DNA of 64,000 nucleotides from Aquatica leii. Taxonomy: Eukaryota > Arthropoda > Insecta > Coleoptera > Lampyridae. Made by a program: the position numbers and the translations under genes. Below are positions 24,986 to 33,130 of this stretch, in pieces; the first letter of the stretch is position 1; each line of letters begins with the position of its first letter. Below the pieces are notes generated by a model, which made no database searches, was not told the DNA's origin, and saw only the letters and a list, made by a program, of their open reading frames with translations. The stretch spans positions 61,891,505-61,955,504 of the forward strand of contig CM069436.1 of assembly GCA_035610365.1 (NCBI GenBank). Direction: 5' to 3'.

Positions 24986-25830
24986 CAGGCTTTGGCTCAG
25001 CCCGGTCCGGCCTAGCCCAAACCTAGGCGGTTTGAATTCGTATTGGGTTGCAAGCCAGGCCAAGAAAAAAAAATTCGAGCCGAGCTTCGGGTATATATCT
25101 TCTGGACTTTGGCCGACCTGGTGTCATGGTCACGATTTTTAGATGAAATTAAGATCTTTTGTTCTATTGATTAATATTTTTCTAAAAAAGCGTAACTTTA
25201 TTTTGAATTGTTTTAAAAGTTGCCAACTTAAATTTATAACCGTTAAAAATTTGTGTATTCCATTCGATTTCAACTATGTTTTGTCAGATGTTCGTATCAA
25301 GTAAGTACATAAATACGAACATGTAAGCAATTTAAAAGCACGTACAACGAGCAAGTAGGATTGTTAAGTCATCTATCTTTTAGATAGGTTGTAATATAAA
25401 TTATAAAAACTGTAGCTGTCAACTAAGCAGTGTAAGCTTCGTAAATACGTTTTTTACTCTAAAATTTGGTTTTGAAAAAATAGTGGTATAACTCTGTGTT
25501 TCTTTTATACATATTTACCAGCTGTTTAACGCACACTTCGTTCACATGTCTCGACTATCTATTTTTTCAGGTCGGAGCGAAAAGCAAAACTTTTTGGGAT
25601 GACTATATTTCAAAATCGACGTAATGTTCAATCTAAAAAATATAATCAAAGCCTTTTCTGGTATTTCGACGAGCTGAAGCTCGGATCGCAAGTTATCGGC
25701 AAATAGAAACGTCACTTTATCATATAACATTTCACAGATTAAAAAATCGGGCCCGACCCGAAAAACTAATTCGGGCCGGTTACACAGTTTTTAGATTCAG
25801 GCCAGACCGGGCTTCGATCAAAACCTCAGC
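24986..25830. repeat. GC-rich inverted pair, candidate non-autonomous DNA element
   Basis: The left end holds 'agcccggtccggcct' (24996-25012 region) and further GC-rich blocks to 25095. The right end, read on the minus strand, holds 'agcccggtctggcct' (about 25800-25815) and GC-rich blocks back to 25748, including 'cgggcccgaccc'. The interior, 25100-25740, is ordinary AT-rich DNA. The arms are only partly matched and no target duplication was found, so the assignment as one element is tentative. Confidence 0.35.
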
Positions 25831-26189
25831 TAAGATAGAGTTTCGTGGCATTCTCGCTTATTCAAACGATGAAACAATAACTATCCAAATACCTTTTCAC
25901 TAGCTGTTAGTTACTGTCAAAAATAATCAGCAAAACCAAAGTTTTTGTACTCTTAAAGTTTTCTCGCAAATATATTTGTATTGGCGCCCTAATAAATACT
26001 GAACTTTACCAGTGACTATTCTCCGGAAGCTACAGAGTTAGTTATGGTTGCGTCTCACTCTTAGAATACTGAGTTTTTTGAAACATTTTATTATACCTCT
26101 TATGTCTCTTCTGGTTGTTTGATTATGCTGTATTAATTCGTTTATGTTAAACTTGCACTTCACTTCCCCCGTTCTTCTTCCTTTACCTT

Positions 26190-26600
26190 TATTTTCTGAT
26201 TATACTTCACCCGTACTAAAAAAATGGTTCGTATCGCAGTCTACCCCTCTGCAGCTTCGCACGTCTTGTATGTCTGACTCATGTCTTGCTCGTATCATAA
26301 CATGATCAATCTGATTTCTTGTTATTCCATCCGATGACATCCATGTTTCATTACGCATTTTTTTGTGCATGAATCTTGTACTGCTTACAATAAAATCATT
26401 ACTACTGGCCAAGTTTATTAAACGTTGTCCGTTATCATTGCTCTCTACGTGCAACCTATGTTTTCCTATAATTGTTTTATACTGTTTTTTCTTTCCTACT
26501 TTTGCATTGAAGTTTTATAATATTATATTCACATTCTTCATGTTCACCCTTGTCCTCCATCTTTTCGCAAAACTTAAATTCACCTTACTGCGACGCTGTT
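26190..26600 (-). pseudogene. RTE-type LINE endonuclease fragment
   Basis: On the minus strand a frame reads NFNAKVGKKKQYKTIIGKH, then NDNGQRLINLASSNDFIV, then NETWMSSDGITRNQIDHVMI and CRGVDCDTNHFF. These are the second half of an apurinic-type endonuclease as found in RTE-like LINEs: the (G/D)FNA-VG block, the ND-G-RL-FA block, the T-W-S-DG-...-QIDH catalytic segment and the D-D-H end. An in-frame TAA precedes NFNAKVG where a Gly-Asp is expected. No reverse transcriptase follows downstream. A small isolated fragment. Confidence 0.8.
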
Positions 26601-26686
26601 TGTAATTTACGCTTTATAGGCGACCGTGGCTGTGCTTATCGCTTCGACCCGGTTAGCATACCATATTATAACACCTTTGTATTATA

Positions 26687-26739
26687 AGACTCCCTTTCAC
26701 ACGCCAACATGTTTGCGCAAACTACGTTGAACAAACCGA
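26687..26739 (+). repeat. Left terminal inverted repeat
   Basis: A 53-bp repeat paired with 29168-29220. Just inside it, 'ccaacatgtttg' (26703-26714) is repeated in inverted form as 'caaacatgttgg' about 40 bp downstream, so this end carries a second, shorter palindrome that could be a transposase-binding site. Confidence 0.8.
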
Positions 26740-26980
26740 AATCTCAAACATGTTGGAGTCGTGTGACCTGCGTTTGAGATTCAGCAGTTTTCTTTTAGGA
26801 CAGACCCCATAAATAGATACAGCTGGCTGAATTTGCGGTTTCTTTTCTTTTACATTTTTTTTTCTCGATTTGTTAGCTCGGTGTAACCATCGTTTAAAGT
26901 CGATTGGTTGTTTAAGTAATCTTTGGTAATGGACACAGTATTTTGAATTTGTTTTAATGTAATATAATGAGTTTAATAAG

Positions 26981-27187
26981 TTATTTTACATTTTTAAATT
27001 CAAAGTTACAATTTAAATTGTTGATAAAGTTTTGTATTTTGTTACGCCGTGAACCATCTGATTTCGCGATTTTGTTTATTGAGTATTTCACTTGGTTTGT
27101 TGAGAATTCCAGTTGTAATTTATGTTTCCCTTCTGAGATATAATCGTAATTAAATATATTTTCGCCGTTTATTTTAAGTTGGTTCAA
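26981..27187 (-). CDS. Unidentified open frame inside the inverted-repeat element
   Basis: A 68-codon frame starting MNQLKINGENIFNYDYISEG, rich in Asn, Lys and Ile. It lies on the same strand as the MADF frame and the frame at 27596-27835. No domain recognised. It may be one exon or a remnant of a larger gene of the element. Confidence 0.25.
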   Translation of the reverse strand: MNQLKINGENIFNYDYISEGKHKLQLEFSTNQVKYSINKIAKSDGSRRNKIQNFINNLNCNFEFKNVK

Positions 27188-27595
27188 AAGTTGAACGTGG
27201 AAAAATTAAGTCATTATCTTAATTTATTAGGCAGTTTAAATTCTTGTAATATAATATTTTGTCAATTTGACATTTTCACGTATAAGCGAAATGCCGTGTC
27301 CAAATGCTATGAATATGACGTAATGGGGACTGATTGCCTCTTTATTGCACTTCTTAATTAGAGTGTTTTCGTTCTTGAAGTTTCGAACACAGCCTTTGTG
27401 GAAAGGGTAGTCGAAAAAAAATTGATATATAGATGTGATTTTGGAAAATGCGGGGAGTCCGAAGTTAGTTGGTTGGCAGTCGTCAGAATGTAGTTATCGC
27501 GGGTGATAATTCACCTTTTCTAGCAGTTACCGTGGAAGTAAATGAAAATGGTTCAGTGATTCTTTAAGTGGAAAATAAAACTTTCCTTTTCGTAA

Positions 27596-27835
27596 TTACG
27601 GTTCATTGAGATCACTGTTTTTCCTAATTAATATCGCATGTATCGTTAAGTGAACTTGTGCGTGAGTTTGTTTCGCAATCTCATATCTTTCGCCTTGGGG
27701 GCGGATCAATAATAAATCTTCCGTTGGTAAATTATTCATCTGGATTTGGTACCCTATCGAGGTTCCGGACGTCTGCTGGCCTACGCTAATCATAAGCCCG
27801 ACTACAAATAATTCAAGGTATTTATTTTGCACCAT
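27596..27835 (-). CDS. Unidentified open frame with a hydrophobic N-terminus
   Basis: A 79-codon frame beginning MVQNKYLELFVVGLMISVG, which could be a signal peptide or a short membrane segment, followed by a mixed-composition stretch containing NNLPTEDLLLIRPQGERYEI. The ATG follows an acceptor-like 'caatag'. Composition is more protein-like than in most of the window. Location inside the inverted-repeat element and orientation match the MADF frame. I do not recognise the family, and an envelope-like or cargo gene is only a guess. Confidence 0.35.
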   Translation of the reverse strand: MVQNKYLELFVVGLMISVGQQTSGTSIGYQIQMNNLPTEDLLLIRPQGERYEIAKQTHAQVHLTIHAILIRKNSDLNEP

Positions 27836-28480
27836 CTATTGATATGTGAAATTTTTGTTTACGCGATTAAGTGTTAAAAGCTTTGAATTTTAAGAAAAAG
27901 TATTACAAGTGTCTCGTAGTTAACGTTAATGTAACTAATTAATGTCCGTATTTGGCGGAACGGTGTTATAGTCCCGAGTTAAAAATTTATTAAACGGGAC
28001 CGAATTATCGATTCAAATTATATATATATATATTAGTTTATAAGTTTATTCCATTTTGTTTTTGAGTTATTTCGATGCGCACACGGCCGTGATTTTAGAT
28101 GAATTAAGATGTATTAATTTGTGCTGTTTTATTTCTTTAAATTCTGTATTTTGTATTTTATTATTTTGTTTGTTTATTTATCCCATTAACTTTAAATTTG
28201 TTTTGATCAAACGTGCATGCACGTATCTATTGTTACTGATTTTTGTAATTAATTTTGATACTTTCAATTCAAATATTTTATTCAGTTTGTTTTATTCAAT
28301 CAATAAATGTTAAATTTGTTAAATGTAAAGAGCTTTTAATTCCGTCGGCCTCCGCGTGTGCAACTTTGTTAGCTTATTTCAGATTTTAGCGAAATACACT
28401 CTATAAGGTAAGTCCGTTTAGGGTGTATTCTACAGAAGCGGACTTGTGGTTGGCAAGGGTCAGAAGTCCATTAAGCTTTA

Positions 28481-28610
28481 CTCCTTCCTGGCGCCCTTTG
28501 ATTTCGACATTATTACTTTTCGATTTTGTGTTTTCGTCAAGTTAATCCATTTCGATCACGAAACTTTTAAATACAACCCACCCCATCTCCATTGAGCTAG
28601 TGGCACAACT
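28481..28610. repeat. Possible member of the dispersed GTGGCGCC motif family
   Basis: 'cctggcgccctttg' is followed about 80 bp on by 'acccaccccatctcc' and 'gagctagtggc'. The same order occurs at 17249 and 39016. Similarity is patchy. Confidence 0.3.
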
Positions 28611-28682
28611 CCGTTTATGTTACTTCATTTCAGGCAGTGACTTTGTGTTAATTTTGGCATGTAACAGTCGACGTATGTACTT

Positions 28683-28905
28683 TAACGCTCAAACAATTTA
28701 GCACAAATTATACAGTTTTGATCAAACTCCTGCATTTTTTCGATAATAATTTCGTAAGCTTGGGATTTCACATTACGGTCACTGTATTCTTTCGATTTAA
28801 TTTTCCAAAGGCACGGGAATGATCTGTACAGTTTGATATACTCGGTCAAGAACTGTTTTTTTTCTTCATCATCGTGATACAGTGAATTAAAACTAATCGT
28901 TATTC
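28683..28905 (-). CDS. MADF (Myb/SANT-like) domain frame
   Basis: MADF domains are DNA-binding modules related to Myb/SANT, and in PIF/Harbinger elements such a protein helps target the transposase. On the minus strand a frame runs from just after a TGA at about 28907 to a TAA near 28684 and contains QFLTEYIKLYRSFPCLWKI, then KSKEYSDRNVKSQAYEIII and EKMQEFD. This is the diagnostic order: (F/I)-x-L-Y-x3-P-x-LW, the K-K-Y-x-(N/D)R segment, then AY/AW-x-I. There is no ATG in the open part, so it is an exon or a 5'-broken gene. It lies close to the right terminal repeat, as expected for an element gene. Confidence 0.75.
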
Positions 28906-29167
28906 ACTAGCACACACTACAAATTTTTAATTTAGATACAACAGCATGAAGCGTAGCAGACAAAACGTGGGCAACATGTGCAAATAGAACCAATGCGCAG
29001 GTGCTGCGTGTGACAACTGCAGAAACCGGTTTGAATTGCGCTTTCACGCTCAAACCAGCGCACCAACCTCAAACCAAAAATCAAAACCGAACAGATTTGC
29101 CCAAACCAATTATTTTTGTATGTACAAACAAAATGTTTGCTCTTTCACGCACAAATTATTGCGCAAA

Positions 29168-29220
29168 TCGGTTTGTTTAACCTAGTTTGCGCAAACATGT
29201 TGGTGTGTGAAAGGAGGCCT
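29168..29220 (-). repeat. Right terminal inverted repeat
   Basis: Inverted partner of 26687-26739. The subterminal region 29030-29167 contains many copies of 'caaacc', 'gcgcaaa' and 'tttcacgc', which are also fragments of the terminal repeat and may be repeated transposase-binding sites. Confidence 0.8.
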
Positions 29221-30156
29221 TTACCTAACCACTCGCCACCTCACAATGTTTATCACTCGACCGCGTTCCGTAACCTTCAGCTATTTTTACAAATACATTC
29301 AAAAAAATTAAACGATCAACTTGAAGTAAAATAAAACTAGCTCAGAAATTATTACTAGTTTTTAATCATTAAAGAAGTATTTTTATAAGATGAATTTATT
29401 AGCATGTACCAAAATACCGTTACACTATATCTCACGCTCACTAGAATTTTTTTACTTAAGTAAAAATTTAAACTCGTTCAGGTTAAAAGAAAATTTCTAT
29501 GCGGGGGTGCTGCACTTTTTTTTGCTAATATACTTACACGTTTCTCTTTAATCCAACTTTTCCAATACCTTTGCAATTCCCAGCATTCCCAGATCAAACC
29601 AAAAAATGCTAACAACTCATATTTTGAAAATTGATTCACAGGCTCTTCAAAATTTCCGAAATGACCGTTAACTTATTGTTAATACACTTTATTATTCTGT
29701 TTTGTTTTTACGAATGTTTCAAACATGAAGCGCAACTTCATAACCAACCTCAGTAATCGCACAAAAATATGAAACATTGTTTATTTATATCTTTTTGTAG
29801 CCTCTACTGCAAATATACCACTTTTTTTATTTTTCTAATTAAAGTTACCTACCTCCCCCACTTTAGAGAATAAAGTTTACAAAAACTATAGTTACTTACA
29901 CTATATTCGTTGGTAGATTATAATCGTGTTTTATCCATACAATTTTCAAATTTTGCGATTGTTAAATCCAACTACCAACATACTATGATCTCTACAGCAC
30001 CAATTTGTTTACAAATACTGTTTCTTGATTTCATTAACCGGTTTTTAAACTAGTAGTTTTATTGTCGACAAGAAAATCTTCATATAGTAACACATTGGCG
30101 GATTGTTTTATTGGTAAATGCTATTTAATATTTTACTTTTAATGACTTTAATTATA
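29221..30156. other. AT-rich stretch between two DNA transposons
   Basis: No coding signal recognised. It ends with the TA flanking the Tc1-like element. Confidence 0.5.
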
Positions 30157-31428
30157 CACTGAGTTTCAAATAAAATGCACCACATAGGACGTGGACGTGG
30201 AGGGATGAAATTTTGTATGTAATACTGTTATATATGGACAAATAAATAATTAAATTTTGGAATGAAAATATATACATTGTGTTATCAACATCTCCATGCT
30301 TCTTTTACTTTTATTTCTAAACCCTTATCGTTGTAGTTTTTCAGAATTTTTAAAATCTAGTTCGCATACCAGGTAATTTTCAACAGTTCACGCCTTTTGA
30401 GAAAGGGCGGATTATTGGAATACAGGAAGCTGGGTTGGGGTATCGTAAAATCACCAAAAAATTAGGACGTACTAACATATCGTAGATGGCAGGAAGAACA
30501 GTTGCAAACACGACGTAGAGGTACTGGACGACCCAGAGTCACGTATGAACGAGAAGATTTTCTGTTAAGAAAAAGTGCCGTTCAAGACCCTTGGGAACCA
30601 TCGCGTTCAGTTGGAATAAACTGGATACGAGCAGTTGTTTCTATGAGTACTGTTTATCGTCGAATCCGTTCTTTTGGATTGCGATAATATCGACCAAACT
30701 CTCGTATTCCTCTAACACCTCACCACCAAGAAGTAAGACTTCAATAGTGCCAAGCCAGACAACATTAGCTACATAAATGGAACATGATTTTTTCTGTCTA
30801 GGTTCTGTTTATGACACTCGGACGAGCGTACACGTGTGCGGAGACCTAGAGGCCAACGCTACGATTTACAGTTTGTACAACAAAGACATACTGGCTTAAC
30901 ACCTGGTGTTTATTGGGAAGGCCGCTCTCCTTTAACATTTATCCAAGGCACGTTAAATGCTCGACGTTACATCGACAACGTCTTAGAACCAGTTCTCTTC
31001 TGCAAGAAAATCCAGAAGCTATCTTCCAACAAGATAATACGCGACCGCATGTGGCAGTATTGACACAGACAGTTTTTGAAGAGAATGATGTAAATTTGCT
31101 ACTATGGCCTGCTAGATCACCAGATTTATCACCAATAGAACATGTCCAAAACATGATGGATACAAAACTGCGTCGTCTAACTTACCCTCCAAATACCACA
31201 GAAGAATTGCGACAACAGCTTCAAATAGCCTGGAATGAGATACCCCAGGACGGAATGAATAACCTTATTTGCAGCATTACACATTATTGACATTTTTTCA
31301 ATAAAACGTTGTGTTGCTTCGTCCAAAATGTAATCATTTATTTGTTTATGTATAACAGTTTAACATACAAAATTTCAGCTCTCCACGTCTACTCCTTCTA
31401 TATGGTGCATTTTATTTGAAACGTAGTG
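30157..31428 (+). mobile_element. Full-length, inactive Tc1-like transposon
   Basis: Terminal inverted repeats of about 50 bp begin 'cactgagtttcaaataaaa' on the left (30157) and, read on the minus strand, 'cactacgtttcaaataaaa' on the right (ending 31428). Both are flanked by TA (30155-30156 and 31429-31430), the target duplication of this superfamily. The length of 1272 bp fits Tc1-like elements. A single transposase gene on the plus strand fills the interior but is broken. The termini are well matched, so the copy looks younger than the other Tc1 remnants here. Confidence 0.93.
30370..31290 (+). pseudogene. Tc1-like DD34E transposase, broken
   Basis: The N-terminal helix-turn-helix is seen as FTPFEKGRIIGIQEAGLGYR, followed by a TAG at about 30484. 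A second DNA-binding part holds RRGTGRPRVTYERED and VYRRIRSFGLR. The catalytic core continues in shifted frames: RRPRGQRYD near 30835, QQDNTRPHVA with the second catalytic Asp (codon 31033-31035), then WPARSPDLSPIEHV with the Glu (31138-31140), 34 residues later. The first catalytic Asp, expected in an FSDES-type block, falls at a 5-bp deletion after 30796. The gene ends at the TGA at 31288. The stop, frameshifts and missing Asp make it inactive. Confidence 0.9.
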
Positions 31429-31474
31429 TATTTATTATTTTAGACATAAAAGTTTCACCATAAAACATATTAAT

Positions 31475-31678
31475 AATTTTTAGGGTAAATGGTGTATTTA
31501 TTTAATAATATTTACATGCAAGCTTTCAAACTTGATCTAAGTTCTTCGTCAGATCAAGTTCGAAAGCTTGCATGTACATATTATTAACAATTTATGCTGC
31601 CTGACGAAGAACTTAGATCAAGCTCGAAAGCTTGCATGTAAATATTATTAAATAAATACACCATTTACCCAAAAAAAA
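31475..31678. repeat. Fold-back repeat with 78-bp arms carrying hammerhead-like units
   Basis: 31475-31552 and 31601-31678 are inverted copies that differ at only about five positions. The 48-bp spacer (31553-31600) itself holds a partial third unit in the same orientation as the right arm, starting within stem II. The unit order (inverted copy, partial direct copy, full direct copy) resembles the inverted and tandem terminal-repeat arrangements described for Penelope-like elements. The block lies about 45 bp beyond the end of the Tc1-like element. Confidence 0.85.
31590..31643 (+). ncRNA. Candidate type I hammerhead ribozyme
   Basis: Hammerhead ribozymes cut their own RNA. The catalytic box CUGACGA is at 31601-31607. 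Stem II follows an extra A (31608): GAACUU pairs with AAGCUC around loop AGAUC (one A-C mismatch, corrected to AAGUUC in the partial copy). GAA is at 31626-31628. Stem III is the self-complementary AGCU (31629-31632), which would pair between two adjacent copies. The predicted cut is after U31633 (CUU, a valid NUH triplet). Stem I pairs 31634-31636 with UGC at 31598-31600 and, after an internal loop, UAAAU (31639-31643) with AUUUA (31590-31594). The extra A between the core A and stem II is unusual, but I recall one viroid hammerhead that tolerates it. Folding was done by hand. Confidence 0.6.
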
Positions 31679-32532
31679 TATTAACATATTTATTATTATA
31701 AATATACATTGTATCATTGTATGTCAATTTATTTAGAAGAAAACAAATAAAAGCAATTTTAAAAATCTAAAATCAAAAACTAAACGATTCTGAATTCACT
31801 AACTCGATTTGCTTTACGATTGAAATAAGAATAATCAATCATAAATTAAACATAGTTTAAATCAATGATTGCACGTTGCAACTCTGACTGACTAAAGCAC
31901 ATAAGAATGTATAAGAACAGAAAGTCTACAATTGAATTTAAAAAAAAAACCAATCTTGTTACAAAGTATGATAAAATTATACGTTTGTAGAGCACCAAAT
32001 GAATAATAATTATGGTCAAACAATATCATTTTTTAAGCAAAGTTACGCTATTACAGATTAGAGCAAAACTGGTCCACAAAGCAATTACTCAGTAACAGTG
32101 AGGGTAATCAATTTGATCTAACGACAATTAAATGGTAAGAAAAAGGTAATCAATCTTAACATACGCAGCATTTCGATATCATATTTTTAAGCAAAGTTAC
32201 GCTATGACTAGTCCAGCTTACATCTACTAAGCTAACACACAAAGCGATTACTCCGTATAGGCAGGAGTAATAAATTAAAGATAGTAGTAATAAATTGGTA
32301 CTTAACAATAAAGGAACAAAACCTCCAACTACTTCTTATTTTAGGTGTAGGCTAATTTAGCTGGTACATTCCTTTCTGCATTAGGAATGGTTTTCCAACG
32401 TAAAATAATATATCATGTAATTTTTTCCTCTAAACGCGAATGAGCGCAATTTTTTTTTCTTACGTGATTTGACAAACTTTAAAAAACCCATATAGAAAAT
32501 AAAAACAAGTTTTGATTTAGTATGAGCCAGCA
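31679..32532. other. AT-rich stretch
   Basis: The phrase 'aagcaaagttacgcta' occurs twice (about 32033 and 32189) with partly similar flanks, suggesting a short local duplication. No genes recognised. Confidence 0.45.
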
Positions 32533-33130
32533 TACATATAGTAAGTGACATAGAAATCAGAACACCCAGTAATAATTCGTTTATTTCAATAATATTTTGT
32601 ACATAGCTTTCTTTTGGTGCAAACAAAAAACGATCAAAGGCAAAATAACCGCCCAACGTTACATTCAAAACGTAGTAAAAACATATGAACTACCCTATTT
32701 CGGAACTCTTCAAAATCCATTGTTCCAACAAGAATATGTACGGCCACATATAACCAGAGTAATCAAATCGATTATCTTCTTTGACCACCACGATCTTTAG
32801 ATCTTTCACCCATTGAGTATGTCTGTGACATTATGAGTAGGCGATGGCAAATATTACTCCATCCCCCACATACTCTAGCGGCACTTTGTGATGACGTACA
32901 GGTACCATATAATGAAACTGCCAAAGAGGAAATTCCATATCATTAGAAGTGCACCTAGACGTCCCAATGAGTGCATAGCGCAGCATGGAAGCCCAATTCG
33001 TTATTAATTTTTATCAGGTTCAATCTGCCTGATTCCATTCAAATCTTGCTGGTTCGCGTATTTTAACGTAATAAACATGAATACAAAATATTATTGAACA
33101 AATTATTACTATGTCACTTAGTATACATCA
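32533..33130 (+). mobile_element. Internally deleted Tc1-like element
   Basis: The left end (32535-32600) read on the minus strand matches the right end (33085-33128): shared blocks are 'acaaaatattattgaa', 'attattact' and 'tatgtcactta'. The same terminal sequence ends the remnant at 17640-17695. Between the ends only the second half of a transposase is present, so about half the element has been lost, giving a ~600-bp non-autonomous form. Confidence 0.75.
32600..32945 (+). pseudogene. Tc1-like transposase, C-terminal half
   Basis: The frame reads KITAQRYIQNVVKTYELPYF, NPLFQQEYVRPHITRVIK and, after a frameshift, LDLSPIEYVCDIMSRRW. These are the catalytic blocks around the second Asp (here Glu in QQEYVRPH, so the metal-binding residue is lost) and the final Glu (SPIEY) of a Tc1-like transposase. 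The N-terminal DNA-binding domains are missing owing to the internal deletion. Inactive. Confidence 0.8.

Larger units (their letters stand above)
26687..29220 (-). mobile_element. DNA transposon with 53-bp terminal inverted repeats and a MADF frame
   Basis: Positions 26687-26739 and 29168-29220 are inverted copies matching at 47 of 53 positions. Each begins AG(A/G)C and carries the core 'caacatgtttgcgcaaact'. Inside, frames of interest all lie on the minus strand: a MADF-domain frame (28683-28905) and two unidentified frames (27596-27835, 26981-27187). MADF (Myb/SANT-like) proteins are the usual second gene of PIF/Harbinger elements, which suggests that class. I found no DDE transposase and no clean 3-bp target duplication (flanks 'ata' and 'tta'), so the class stays open and the element may be non-autonomous or decayed. 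Confidence 0.6.

Noticed and set aside
28489..28495. 'TGGCGCC' as a tRNA-Lys primer-binding site of an LTR element.
   Set aside because: Only seven or eight bases match what I recall of such sites, and the following bases differ between the copies. No LTR ends in TG...CA were found beside them.
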